Part shown: piece after piece, positions 20,893-32,275 of the stretch | Position numbering within the stretch: position 1 is the stretch's first letter | Layout: the number at the start of each line of letters is the position of its first letter | Notes under the pieces: generated by a model | Told to the model about the DNA's origin: nothing | The model's database searches: none | The model's input: the letters and a program-made list of their open reading frames with translations, nothing else | Assembly (NCBI GenBank): GCA_015680685.1 | Contig: MNCI01014516.1 | Span: 1-64,000, forward strand | Reading direction: 5' to 3' | Length of the DNA: 64,000 bases | DNA from: Gnetum montanum | Taxonomy: Eukaryota > Streptophyta > Gnetopsida > Gnetales > Gnetaceae | Program-made: the position numbers and the translations under genes

Positions 20893-21988
20893 TAAGAATG
20901 ACTTGCTAATTGTATTATCAATTCAACTATCTTGTTTAAAACCTATGAGTTCTTTTCTTTTCATTTTATCTTGGTTACGTAACTAATGGTTTAGATAATA
21001 ATGTGCCTAGAATTTAGCTTTGGGATTGTTTTATTTCTCTTATAGCTCTATTTTCATTCAATTCTATAATTATATTTGGTTTCCATTTAAGAGCTTATGT
21101 TGTCTTTTTAAAATCATATTGAGAAATTTAATAGTAATGTCTTTATGAAATTACCTATTTGAGTTTAGAGGATCTAGAAAATCTTTGGCATTTTGCGATC
21201 TCTTGAAATAACTTCAATTTTTAAAGTCTTTACCTTGATGTTTCAATCTCAAAATTGTTAAATCTTTTTCGATAGCTCTATTATTTTCAATTCTTGCAAC
21301 TATTTAGCTAGCCAAATAATAGTTTATATTTTGTCATTTACAAAGCATTTTGGTACTTTAATAAGAATGTCTTCTACAAAATTACTTCTTGAGCTCAAAA
21401 GGTTTGGTCAATTTGTAACACTTTAGATTAAATTAGAATAGCTTTATTTCCAAGTATTCCCTCATGTTTAATATATCTCACTTAAATGTTTGAGATTTCA
21501 TACAATTATGCTTTATTTTCTTTCTTTCTTTTAAAATCCATTGAATCTCACTCTATTTCTAATTTTCTTGTTAGTGTTTCTCTCTTGGGAAAATTAGGAG
21601 TAGATTTCTAGAGAATTATGCTTAAGCATTTTGGTGAAATTTTATTTGTTTCATGTAACATACTATAGGGACTATATATACTAAGTAACTTGACAAAATA
21701 GGAGTCTTTAATGACTCACAGAATTCAACAAGGTTAGCTGAATTTTTGTTATAATAGCTAATTATAGTTTTATACACAAACCTGACCATTTCAACATTCA
21801 TAACAACAAACACATATTTACACTTAGTTAACTCTATTACCATTGATATTATTTTGAGGTATATAGGCCTTGGTGTCATTAGAGACCAATAAGCACCTAA
21901 ACTCATCTTTGAAGAAATGCTTATATTTCCCATGATTCTAGTGATGAGACTGAAGGAAAATGTTGGTGGTCCCAAATGGTTGCCAATA
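20893..21988 (+). repeat. LTR-A copy d (5' end trimmed)
   Basis: Matches LTR-A from TAAGAATGACTTGCTAATTG to GGTTGCCAATA. The first ~16 bases are replaced by a (TA)n tract, and no primer-binding-site motif follows, so both flanks differ from the tandem unit. Carries an intact antisense ORF at 21622-21975. Confidence 0.75.
21622..21975 (-). CDS. ORF antisense to LTR-A copy d (117 codons), unknown
   Basis: Starts MGPPTFSFSLITRI and ends KQIKFHQNA. It aligns without gaps to the antisense ORF of copy b. The most conserved block is FVYKTIISYY, then NLVEFCESLKTPILSS and LVYIVPIV. It has a hydrophobic C-terminal half but no clear signal peptide. Function unknown; see the finding on antisense LTR ORFs. 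Confidence 0.25.
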   Translation of the reverse strand: MGPPTFSFSLITRIMGNISISSKMSLGAYWSLMTPRPIYLKIISMVIELTKCKYVFVVMNVEMVRFVYKTIISYYNKNSANLVEFCESLKTPILSSYLVYIVPIVCYMKQIKFHQNA

Positions 21989-22539
21989 TGTACATGGATG
22001 TTAAAACATAGGTCTTCATTGTTATCAAGGTAAGTAAGGTTGTAATTTGGTAATGAAATTATGGATCAAGAGGGATAATAGAAGTCATCTGATGTAAGAA
22101 TTCTTGGCACAATAAAACAAGATAACTAAATCTCGTGTATTGATATCACATGATGACTTGTTGCTACAATGAATCACACCTTTGCAATGGCTCCAAGCTT
22201 CATCCTGTAAGCACAACTCCAAGAGGACAAGAAAACTAGTCAAAGAACACATGTTGTTACAAGAGATTACATAAGGACACATGAGATAACAAGTAGATAC
22301 AAGTCATCATTAATTACAATTTGTGAAACATGAAAATTCTATAATTTGTTTCAGAGATTTATACAAAGCTTGTAGTATCTTGTTATTCCAAAAAGAGAGA
22401 GATGACAGATAGGAGGTTACATAGGCTTTCTTATTGTATGCTGAAAGGTCATTGGTGTTAATCATTCATCCAAGCTTACAAATAAAGCTAAAAAAAGGCC
22501 ATAGGAAAACATGTTAGTAGTAGATATAGAAAGATTTGA
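21989..22539. other. Unassigned stretch 3' of the Tat pol relic
   Basis: Lies downstream of the integrase end on the minus strand and is probably the 3' untranslated part of that element. A 65-codon minus-strand ORF (22085-22282) shows no known motif. No matching LTR was found. Confidence 0.35.
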
Positions 22540-23600
22540 GATAGGAATAATTGACCAGATTGGTCAATTCATTCCCATCCATATTCACTAGTCTAAATGC
22601 TCCATTGCCATAAGCTTTGCTAACTAAGAAAAGTCTTTCTTAATTGGCTGAGAACTTGTTCTCACGTTCATGAATGATCTTAAGGACAAGGTCTCCTTCC
22701 TTGCTGTTTTACCTATTCAAATCATGATGATACTATTGTTCCTACCTCTGTTAATATCATTCAATGTTGGTTGGCATTTGTAATCATCGTTCCTCCATTG
22801 AATTGAGGTCAATGATATGTAGCTCTTTATTTTGCTCATGATGATGAAATCATATATAACTACCCTTAAGGATAGCACCTATAGTTTAAGAGGAAAAATA
22901 GCTTCAAATCCATAAACAAGACTATACATGGTGGCACTAGTTTCAGTCATAAAGGTTTCCCTATAGGCTCCAAGTGTAGGCATGATTCATTCATGCCACT
23001 TACATTTGCTATTGCTTAACATATTTTTAAGTAGTTTTATGGTGACTAAGGCTTGCTCATTGGCTTGTGGATAATATCATGATGAAAACAAATGTTTAAT
23101 ATTTAATTATTGATAAATGGTTTATGTTTCCTAGCTACTAAAATGTGGTCCATTATCTATGACTAGAGCTAAAGGTATGCCAAAATGGGCCACTATGTTG
23201 TCTAATACAAATTTATAGACTTATTGAAATGTTTTTTTTCCTTAGAGGAATAGCTTCAAACCACTTTGTTAAATATTCAAGTGTGATGATGATGAAGCTA
23301 TGTCCTACAGAAGACTTAGGTATTATAGGTCTAGTAATGTCAATTCTCCATGGTTGTAATGGCCATGTGATCTAAATAACATGTAACTTAGTCAATGGTA
23401 CATTTATTAAGTTTTCATGTCATTGATAGGTTTCATATGTTTTAACCTTCTATTTGTAGTTGCTTTCAATATAGGGTCAATAGTATCCTAATCATTTAAA
23501 CCTTATGACCATGGCTCTAGGTCTTATATTTCCTCCACATATTCCCTTGTAAACCTACTAAAGGACTATGCCATCATATGACCTTCAACATGATATATTA
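22540..23600 (-). pseudogene. Integrase (core and C-terminal module), broken
   Basis: Visible pieces are VAHFGIPLALVIDNGPHFSS (second catalytic Asp region), LNIKHLFSS followed by YYPQANEQA (catalytic Glu region, normally PQGNGQAE), LVYGFEAIFPLKL, and near the end ERLFLVSKAYGNGAFRLVNM followed by DGNELTNLVNYSYLK. The last block is the G-x-Y-x-L-x-x-M-D-G ending of Tat integrases. Multiple stops. Confidence 0.75.
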
Positions 23601-23899
23601 TAAGCTATGATGACATATTACTTTGATCTTTTATGTAAAACATCATTTTGAGAAGAAATTAGGTTTTGTGGATATTCATAATGCATTAGGTTAAACATAA
23701 TAGCATCATATCGCTCTTTTTGAGGAACATTAGCAATAGTGGCTATAGAGGTTCCTTTAGTGTTCGTGATTTGAGGTATGTCTTGGATGCTAATATTTGT
23801 AAACTATAGCATAATTTTTTGGGCTAGGCCACAATAAGGTTGCAATTGTTTGGCCTTACATGCATATAGCTCAATTACTTAGTTATAAACAAGTTGCAA

Positions 23900-24640
23900 A
23901 TCACCTTTCACCACTAAAAATGTGATTCCTTGTTTACAAGATACCATCATTCCTTTCATTAACCCTTCATATTCTACTACATTATTGATACATGGAAATT
24001 AGAAATGATAAGTGAAATGTTGGATCTCATAAGAGGGTGATATTATGATGATAGGAGAACTAGCTCCATGGGTAGTTGAAGCTCTATCAAAGTGCATGAT
24101 GGCTTCATATTCTTCAGGTACCTCATTAACAATGTTGGCATGCTCATTAGGGAATTCAAGATCTATGACTATATTGTCCTCAACTAGAAAATTCATTAGT
24201 TGTTTAGCTATAGCTTAATCTTTTATCAAGGCTTGGAAGATGTAATGTATGATAAACTCAACTATTATGGCCTTCCACTAGGCTATTCAATTACTCTCGT
24301 ATATATTGGTTATTATAGATCTCAGTACATTATCCTTACATATGACATTAACTTGGCTCCTAAAGAGGTAGTGTCTCCAATTCTTCAAGAAGAAGACTAG
24401 GGCTAGACAATACTTCTCTACACTTTTGTATTAGGTCTTTTAAGCTATCAATTCATGGAATAAGTAGTAAATAGACAACTCTGCTCTATCATCTCACTTT
24501 TGATAGAGTAGAGAAGCTACAGAGATTTTAGAGATTGCAAGGTAGACGTAAAATGATTTAGCCTTCTAAGGAGGGTATGTGATGGGTAGCTAGGCCAATT
24601 CTTGCTTAATGGTATCAAAGGCATCTTATCATTGGTTAAT
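23900..24640 (-). pseudogene. Dual RNase H region
   Basis: First domain: FYVYLAISKISVASLLYQK, then YKSVEKYCLALVFFLKNWRH, the usual gypsy RNase H helices. Second domain: FDRASTTHGASSPIIIISPS, then NNVVEYEGLMKGMMVSCKQG and VVKGDLQLV, matching the archaeal-type RNase H of Tat elements (FDGA, TNNxAEYEAL, GDSxLV), with R for G in the first motif. The open segment 23999-24196 is the linker plus the start of the second domain. Confidence 0.78.
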
Positions 24641-24649
24641 CCACTCATA

Positions 24650-25420
24650 GTAAACACCATTATTAAGCAAGTGTTGCATGGATTCTAGTTTATCTGTAAG
24701 TCCTTGCATGAACCTATGAATAAATTGTAATCTATGTTGCAATCCCTCTAGGTTCTTAAGGTTAGTTGATGCTCCCAAGTTAATTATGGCTTTAACCTTA
24801 TTAGGATTGACACATACCTTGCCTTAAATACTATGAAACCAAACATCTTGCTAGTTTTAACATCAAAGACATACTTCTTAGGATTGAGTCTAAGTTCATA
24901 TTTGAAACCACCTTGGAGTACTAAATTGAGATCATGTGCATGGTCATTGACCTTCTTAGACTTTACTGTCATGTCATCAACATAATCATTAATTAATCCT
25001 AGCATGTAGTCATTGAATATGTATGTCATAGATCTTTGATAGGTTGCACTAGCATTTTTTATACCAAACGACATCATGATATAACAAAAGGTTTCCTAAG
25101 GGTTCATGAAGGTCATGTACAACTAATGCTCTCGGTTGATTCTAAGATGGTTGTATCCCAAGAACCCATCCATCAAGGATAGTAAGGCATGACCAATTAT
25201 AGTATCAATGAGTTGATCAGTATAGGTAATGGAAAATTGTTTTTAATGGGTGTCATTTTAAGATCTCAGAAATTGATACAAATATGAATGATCTCATTTT
25301 TCTTGGGAACTACCACTATGTTGGACATCACTATGAATGTAATCAACAACTCAACTAAAATAAACTTGATAAATTTTCATGATCTCATAATGAATTACTA
25401 GAGTCAAATATAGTCTAACT
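24650..25420 (-). pseudogene. Reverse transcriptase domain (Tat-type)
   Basis: Frames read IVVVPKKNE, then FPLPYTDQLID, LSLMDGFLGYNHLRIN, FGIKNASATYQRSMTYIF and NDYVDDMTVKSKK. The catalytic YVDD lies at about 24973-24984. The best open segment is 24784-25077. Downstream ASTNLKNLEGLQ and MQGLTDK continue into the connection domain. RT copies the element RNA into DNA; several stops prevent that here. Confidence 0.85.
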
Positions 25421-25500
25421 CTACGAAAATTCTTCTTAGTAGGTTTGACACTAGGATCAAGTATGATGTTATGTTACACTAAAAATGGGTCAATCCCTAG

Positions 25501-26860
25501 CATGTTCTCATATGACTAAGTTAATGCTTTAACGTTATCCTGAAAGGCCTTGGTAATATCTTGAGTCTAATGTGTTTCAAGTGAGAAACTTAGTTTTAGC
25601 ATTTTCTCCTCATCATTGTGTGTTGTAATGGGAATCTCAGCTAGAGAGTCCTCAGTGATGTCATTGGCCTCAAGGTCAAGGATTTTATCTATGTACTCAT
25701 GCCATGTGAGAAACTTCTCTATTAAGGCTACATGATCAAACATGCTTCCAAGCTCAATATCTAGGTAATCAAGTTTAATGGATCATTCCACATCATCATA
25801 GGATTCAACCAGGTTCAGAGGTAGTTTGAATGATGCTCATGTGTCCACGTTTTGATCCTGCATATCAACCAAAAGCATATTCAGTGGCATTTGCATGAAA
25901 TAATTTGTCAAACGTTGCAAATTAACATAGTAATAAATCACCATGGGGCATTATAATATCAAAATATAGTAAAATGAGGCATAACAAGGTTAAGTAATAT
26001 CATAAATGTTAGAAAATGATACCAAATGATATTAAATTACACTAAAGGAAAGTCAAACAAGGAAAAATGTAATCAAAATGTATCAAAATGAGGTTAAATG
26101 ATGAAAAAATGATACAAAATGGTGAAAATTAGCATCAAGTATGGTCAAAATGATACAAATCAATATCGAATGGCATCAAATGAAGTTATAATGATGAGAA
26201 AATGATGCTAAAATTATGTTGAATGGTTTTCAACAAGGACAAATCAAGTCAAAATAGTAAGAAATGACACCAAATGATGTGAAAATGATGTAAAATGATG
26301 TCTAATAGGGACAAATAGGATTTAATAGTGCCAAAAATAATGCAAAATGTTGTTAAATAATACTAAATCATATCAAGAAATGATATCAAATGATACCAAA
26401 TGAGATTAAATAATGTTGACTAGGCCAAACTTGATCAAATAACATTGAACTAGGTTGAAAATAGAATAAATAATAATATTTATTTTTTATTTTTCATTTT
26501 TTCATAATTATAATAAACAAAAGTCTAATGGAATTAAGTTATAAATTGCCAAAATAGGTAAAAACTTAAAGAACCAAAGTTGTAAATTATCAAAATAGGT
26601 AAAAAGCTAAAGAAAATAAGTTGTAAACTATCAAAATTGATAAAATGCTATAGAAAACAAGTTTTAAATTTTCAAAAAATAAGAAAAAATAAAAGATCTT
26701 GCAAAAAATTGAAAAGAGTTATAAAAATAAAAAAATCTCGTGAAAACTAGCAGTAAAATGCTAAACATTTGGCTTTTATGGTAAAAATAATTTAAAACCC
26801 TAAAATATTATATTTTCAATCTGAAAATATCCCAAAAACTCAACCTCAATATGTATAAGT
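25501..26860. repeat. AT-rich stretch with degenerate ATGATACCAAATGA-like repeats
   Basis: Between about 25960 and 26460, variants of AAAATGATACCAAATGATG recur every 10-40 bases with no fixed period. From 26520 to 26800 several copies of AAGTTGTAAATTATCAAAAT and AGGTAAAAAGCTAAAGAA appear. Non-coding. The region lies 5' of the Tat pol on its strand, where gag would be expected. Confidence 0.5.
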
Positions 26861-28560
26861 CATTATTTTAATGTATAAGTCGTTTGAACTAGATTATTGG
26901 CTTGTGGAACCCACCAAGATAGCTTGTCACGACTTCAGGTCAGGCTTTCAACATGTGGGACCCATTGCAGTGGTGTTTGAGCTTGTTTTGGATTAGTTTT
27001 AGATGGTAGAGGTCTCATAAGTTGGTATATAGGTTGATCCAATATGTGGGACTTATTTACCAATGTATAAGGGTCACATATTAGATCCACGAAGGCTTTT
27101 GGCCAAGTTCTTGAACTTTCAAGTTTCTTACTATAGTGCCTAGGGTTTGGTGGAAAAATATGCTTTTATAGAGTTTTTTGGAGTAAAGTAGAGGTGTATT
27201 GATTCCCACACATTGGCCCAACATGTGAAGCCTAATATCCAATGTATCCCACTTTGGTGGAAACGTTTGGGAAGGTTTCAATCACATGTTTGAGTTTGTT
27301 GAATTTTCATGTTAGTGTTGGGAAGGAGTGAAATGTGCATTGTTTGGGGTTGCATGGACCAAGTAAAGGTTACATCCACACATTGATATATACATTTTTT
27401 AAATATGTGAAACTTATATGGTCAATGTATAGACATCCTTCACCAAATTTTTGGTAATTACTCTCTAAGAATCCTAGGGTAGTAGCTACGGTTTTGATTG
27501 GAAATTTACAATTCTAGAGGCTATATGAGCCACGATAGAGGTTTGAATTGGCCCAAAAATTGGAATATATGTTGGCCTAATGTCTGGGGCATATATGCTC
27601 AACATATGAATCAAATTTAACAACTTTATATACGCTTTTTGACTCAATTTTAACCTCTCTAGGTCCATGGTGCAATGGTTAGGATTTTGAAGGGATATCT
27701 ATAGTTTTTGGAATCATATTGGCAATGGTTTTTTTTTGGTGTGCCAACATGTGGGGCATAATTTAAAATGTTTGGAGTTCAACCTGATCAATTTTAAAGA
27801 TTTTCAACTTAGATTTTGAGCTCTACAATCATCTATGTCAGCATCTAGGATTCTTGAGGAAAACCTAAGGTTTTGAGGTCATTTTCATCATGGTGAAGGT
27901 TTGATTAGGTCCCAAAATTGGCATATACATTGGTCCAATGTGTGGGACATGTATTCTAAATGTATGAATCAAGTTTGATAACTTTTGAAGGTTTTTCGAT
28001 AGGGTTGTAACTTCTCTAGGTTCCTAGTATATCAACTAAGGTTTTAAAGAAGATTTTGATGTTTTGGAGGCTACACTAACTAATTTGAAGCTTTGATGAT
28101 GCTCACACACTATCATATACATTCTCCCAATGTGTGATGCATAATTACCAATATATAATGTCATAAGAACCATTTTCTATAGCTTAAACAATCAATTTCC
28201 AATTTAGTTTTGCTTCCTAGGTTTTGTGAGTTCCCCTACCTACTATTGAGTAAATTTTGACATTTTAAAAGTTAGTAACAAATTCAAAAATTTTCATATA
28301 CATTTTCCCAACTTGTAGGATCTAATTACCAATTTATGAGTCAAGTTTAGATAGTTTTTGTGAATTTTTGATAGGCTTTAATGGTTTTCAATTCTCTACC
28401 TTGGTGCATAGGGTTTGAAGTAAGATCTGCAACTTCTAAAGTCACTCTTGGTAATGTATAAGATTCATTGACAAGGGTTTTGTGTTCTATAGGTACCATA
28501 CATTGAATTATTATATTGGAACCATGTATTGGTCTTATATGCTTATCGTATAAACCCCAA
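26860..28560. repeat. Degenerate tandem array, ~180 bp period, ~9 units
   Basis: A core of the type TTGGTCCAATGTGTGGGAC, then ACATGTATTCTAAATGTATG, then a T-rich spacer, recurs near 27025, 27200, 27370, 27545, 27740, 27920, 28110, 28295 and 28515. Spacing is about 170-195 bases. Unit identity is low. ORFs crossing it are short and inconsistent, so it is non-coding. It lies between the Tat pol relic and the gag-protease element. Confidence 0.6.
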
Positions 28561-29250
28561 ACCTCAAACATATGAACTTCCTTATGTTTAATTTTGATGT
28601 CTAAGAGCTTTTTGATATCTTGTAGTTTGGTGGAATCCTCTAGATGGTTTAAAGTTGAACTTAAGATTATTATGGATTGATCACAACCCTTAAATGTTTG
28701 CTAAATACATTGGACCTCTTGTGATCAACTTACTAGCAAGGTTTTATGTTATCTATGTGGATGTATCTATTGGTTTTAACCTACCTTGGAAAGTCAAAAA
28801 TAGAAACTTGAAACACCACAAAATTTTGGGTCTCAGCATCACGCCTGCAAATTTGGCTAAGTGTCAAAAAAGTGACACTTTGCCCAAATTTCTCCAAAGT
28901 GTTGGGTGTAGTCAGCTCCAACTACTAGATTTGTAATTTTTTTTCTAAGTGTCAGAACGATGGCACTTTCTACACAAATGTCATGTTGTGTAGGGTAGCG
29001 CAGCATAGCACCATGTCACGCTATGTAGCATAGCGTAGCATAGCACCATGTCACATTGTGCAGTGTAGCATAGCAACGAGCATAGCATAGCATAGTTTTC
29101 AAGCTATGCAGCATAGCACAACGTAGCCAACTTGACACTACAAGCATCCTGTGTCCAGCATGTAACATGAGATGAGCATAGCAGATAGCATGGTCCCACC
29201 CACCACACTGCCACATGGCACATAATTGACATTTTGGACTAACCTTAGCC

Positions 29251-29260
29251 CTATAAATAC
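29251..29260 (+). promoter_or_regulatory. TATA box of 5' LTR
   Basis: CTATAAATAC in the context AGCCCTATAAATACCCTTGG, conserved at 36051-36060 in the 3' LTR. A start site 25-35 bases downstream would fall at the beginning of the hairpin array. Position of the start site is inferred. Confidence 0.65.
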
Positions 29261-29280
29261 CCTTGGAACCCCAATGTTTT

Positions 29281-29440
29281 AGTAGTTGCCATTCCTTGAC
29301 TATTGGCATTCCCCAATAATTGGATTCCTTAACTATTGGTGTTTCCCAATAGTTGGCATTCCTTGAGTGTTGGCATTCCCCAACATTTGGCATTTCTTGA
29401 CTATTGACATACCCAAGTGGTTGGGATTCCTTGGACATGA
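29281..29440 (+). repeat. Hairpin-unit array, 5' LTR (about 4 units)
   Basis: Units of 33-34 bases built on TTGACTATTGGCATTCCC followed by CAATAGTTGG. CTATTGG and CCAATAG can pair over a CATTCC loop. The array is bounded by AGTAGTTGCCATTCC on the left and AAGTGGTTGGGATTCC on the right; both edges are also present in the 3' LTR. Confidence 0.75.
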
Positions 29441-30088
29441 GCATTTTTAAGCATAGAGCTTACAGTAGTTAGCAGGGGGGGGGGGGGGCAAGAAGATTGG
29501 CAAGTAGAAGGATGATGAGCAGCAAATATCAACATTAGAGTCTCCCAAATCTCTCTCCCACTCCAACATAGCAGCTCTCAGTCTAGCAAGCATCAGCTTA
29601 TTTCTGCTTGCCTGCACCATGTCTGCAGCATCCGAGGAGCTGTGATCATATAGTTCCTTTGATAAGTTGTGCTTGTCCAACACTGCACACTAGTTGTACA
29701 CATCCATCATTCAAACAAAAATTAGATCCCCCAATTTTGGGGCAGTGCATCTCCTTACCTAAACTCTCATTCTATTTTACTATAGCATATATGTTGCATC
29801 TTCATGTATTCATTTATGTTTATTGTCCAGGTTGCATACTTTGATACGTTTTTGCTATTGTGAGTGTTATGTTCTCTTTCATTCCAACCTCTGCATGTTA
29901 CATTCTAAAATTACTATTTGCAAATGGTTATTGAACACTGCGTAAGTCCTTGTTTGATCAAATAGACCATTTAGGGCACCCCATTTTCATTTTCTCCAAC
30001 ACGGCCCTTGCATAGATTCAGGGTTAGGCTATGCACCTGATAACCTCTCTGTGTTCCAACCACAGACATTTTCAGATGGTATAATTTT

Positions 30089-30106
30089 TGGAGCTAGAAG
30101 GAGGGC
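30089..30106 (+). other. Primer-binding-site-like motif
   Basis: TGGAGCTAGAAGGAGGGC, 20 bases after the LTR end. Near-identical to motifs after LTR-A and after the 45.6 kb LTR, although those LTRs are otherwise unrelated. The priming tRNA is not assigned. Confidence 0.6.
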
Positions 30107-30381
30107 CTGAACCATTTCTATCTGCATTTTTGATGAGCACTTCTTCAAAACTCTGGATGTTCTAGAAGGCATAACAAGTTCTCAGAGCATAGCAAGTGTA
30201 GGGCCAAAGTTGGCCATTTTTAGTAGTTTTCACACTTAGCATTTTTTATGCATTTTCATACTTAGCATTTTTTCTAAAATTTTACACTTAGTCATTTTCC
30301 TACTACTGGTAGATTTAGTCATTTTTTTGTAGTTTTTAGAGTTAGCCATTTTCTGCAATAGAAACTTTCACAACCTGATTT

Positions 30382-30756
30382 ATGAATATGAATCGAGATC
30401 AACCTTCCACATCGATGTCTAATATGTTTGATACCACGATCCAGCCAAAGCGAGTCATACTAAGTCACGAACAATATAATTTTGTTTGTGCCAAAATCCA
30501 AGTAGGGCTACTAGTGGATTATCTTGATTTTAAGGTAAAAAAGGACTATGAACAAGTCCACCAGAATGGATGGGAGTATAACCCCTCCTTGTTTGACATA
30601 ATCCCACTCACGAAGTCCTACCACCAGTTGTTGTCCCAACTTATCCATGCAAATAAGCATGATACAAGGACAACCTACGAGAAAGCCTTACAGAAGGAAG
30701 AAGATGAGTTCAAGACCCACTCTAAGCATGAGAGCCCCCTCCACACTATCTTCTAA
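30382..30756 (+). CDS. Gag N-terminal segment (124 codons)
   Basis: Open frame starting MNMNRDQPSTSMSN, with VILSHEQYNFVCAKIQVGLL and NPSLFDIIPLTKSYHQLLSQ. The 47.4 kb element has a decayed homologue (YNFIYAKI, then HKNENDYISSPYD), which shows the frame is real and shared. It forms the N-terminal part of the nucleocapsid precursor. A stop at 30754 and further frame breaks separate it from the Gag core. Confidence 0.6.
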   Translation: MNMNRDQPSTSMSNMFDTTIQPKRVILSHEQYNFVCAKIQVGLLVDYLDFKVKKDYEQVHQNGWEYNPSLFDIIPLTKSYHQLLSQLIHANKHDTRTTYEKALQKEEDEFKTHSKHESPLHTIF

Positions 30757-31299
30757 TGACCACTCCCTAGTATAGCCCCTCCTTAGTTTGGTCCATTCAT
30801 CCTCATAAGCAACTAATGCATTTTCCCAACACTATGCTCATTCAAGTGCCACCTACTAGCCCCAGACAACTCAAGAATCCTACATTCCACTTGTCTCATT
30901 GGCATCAGTAGTGTTCATCTGACCCACTCATGTGTGGCCTACTTCGATCACCGCATCCATCGCTGAGCCAACACATCAACAACCATCGTCTATGACATTA
31001 AACTGGCAACACCCATCCACTATGATGTTAAAATAGCAACACCCATTCCCTATGATGTTAAACTAGCAAACTCCACAACCAACAATTTTACCCTATGCTA
31101 TGCAACCAACCCAAGCCTAGCCAACGCAATTGGGTGGCACATCCCCAAGCTTGGATTAGGCATTTCAGCTAATCCAAAGCTTGATGAAGGAGATCAAATG
31201 ACTTAAGGCTACCTCCTCTGAAATCATCAAGGTGGTGCATTTCTACCAAGATGATCCCATAAGTCCTATGCTACCACCTCTAACTCTCCCAACTAGGGC

Positions 31300-31879
31300 C
31301 TAGTTGCCATAATTCACCAAGTACAATGGTGAAGGGGACCCCAATGCACACTTGGTTACATTTTGATCTGAGTGCCTACCCCTTCAAGATTGGCCACATG
31401 CCATCATGTGTGTGTTCTCCATGTCACTCATTGGCAAGGCCTTAGATTGGTATTGCACACTACCCAAGGCCTCAATCTCCTCTTTAGAGGATCTCATAAG
31501 TTAGTTTGTGACTTGCTTTAGGTACAACCTAAAGCCTGAAGCAACCCTCAACCAACTCATGGAATTTAAGCAAGGGCCTCTAGAGTCCATGCCAAAATTC
31601 CTCCAATGTTGGAATGCTGCATTGAGTGAAATGCATGAACCCCTAGTGGAGGCATATCTATTGGCCATCTTCAAAGGTGCAGTAAATGACTTCATTAAGT
31701 CCAAACTGTATTATCTAGCCCCAAATTATCTTAGCCAATCCTTTTCCCAAGCAAAAAGCATAGAGGAAATAGTGCAAGCAAGAAATGACCCAACTTATGT
31801 GGCCTACAGAAACCAACATGCTCACAAGAAAAAAACAATAGTGGCAATAGTTTCTGCACGAACAAAAGCAACCAACTAA
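31300..31879 (+). pseudogene. Gag core (retrotransposon gag domain)
   Basis: Begins YNGEGDPNAHLVTF, then SMSLIGKALDWYCTLPKASI, SLEDLI, a stop at 31500, then the open segment 31508-31879 with FVTCFRYNL and LMEFKQGPLESMPKFLQCWN. This matches the plant retrotransposon Gag domain (DP-x-x-H, then GxAxxWY, then F-x-x-x-F, then L-x-x-x-x-Q-x-x-x-E-S-x-x-x-F-x-x-R/C-W). It makes the structural shell of the virus-like particle. Two homologous relics lie at 48.4 and 53.1 kb. Confidence 0.75.
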
Positions 31880-31948
31880 GGCCCAATAGCTAGGCAGCCC
31901 AAAGCCCCAGTTGAAAAAACTACCAACTTTGGCACCAAATCACCTACA

Positions 31949-32242
31949 TTGGCAAGGGCTACCCCAAGGACCAACTTTCAGTGCAAGGACCGCTCAAAGT
32001 ATACACCACTACTAATGCAACCCTCTAAACTATTGGAGCAACTCTTGAAATCTAGGAAAATCCAACACAAACACGTATCAATGATTACCCATAAAAAACA
32101 TGATAGGTACTACAAACTACTAAGGAACCCCACATTAGCGATACCAAATGAGCCCTTGGTCCCACAACATTTTAAATTGGACCAATACTATCATTACCAC
32201 CAATTGGATGATCATAGTACAGACAATTGTTGTGCTTTGTAG
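31949..32242 (+). pseudogene. Gag C-terminal part with zinc-knuckle-like motif
   Basis: Reads LLEQLLKSRKIQHKHVSMIT, then KLDQYYHYHQLDDHSTDNCC. In Tat-type Gag the corresponding motif is C-x2-H-x4-H-x4-C; here Y replaces the first Cys (YHYHQLDDHSTDNC). The same region in the 49.1 kb relative reads FYHYHQIVCYDTDFY and in the 53.2 kb relative FCHYHQMAGHDTNFC, which keeps all ligands. It would bind the element RNA. Confidence 0.65.
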
Positions 32243-32275
32243 GATGACCTGTAGAGAATGATAGAATGAGGCCAA

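Larger units (their letters stand above)
22540..25500 (-). mobile_element. Decayed Ty3/gypsy (Tat lineage) pol: RT, RNase H, second RNase H, integrase
   Basis: Reading the minus strand from 25500 downward: RT, a first (gypsy-type) RNase H, a second archaeal-type RNase H, then integrase ending in the C-terminal module near 22540. Two RNase H domains in series identify the Tat lineage. Stops and frameshifts are scattered throughout. Upstream sequence (25500-26460) shows no readable gag or protease. Confidence 0.85.
28809..30068 (+). repeat. 5' LTR of gag-protease element (1260 bp)
   Basis: Starts TGAAACACCACAAAATTTTG and ends near CCACAGACA. Contains a GCATAGCA-rich tract (28985-29115), a TATA box (29251), a hairpin array (29281-29440), a 14-base G run (29475-29488) and a conserved 3' part. 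Pairs with 35610-37070. The 201 bp length difference is explained almost entirely by hairpin unit number. Confidence 0.85.

Noticed and set aside
26860-28560. Centromeric satellite
   Set aside because: Period is suggestive but units are few and very diverged, and the array is bounded by retrotransposons; there is no support for centromere identity.
29016-29444. 142-codon minus-strand ORF with repeated NYWGMPIVKES-like peptides
   Set aside because: It is the translation of the LTR hairpin array and GCATAGCA tract. The repeat peptide arises because the unit length is close to a multiple of three. The same applies to 36051-36242 and 36314-36538.
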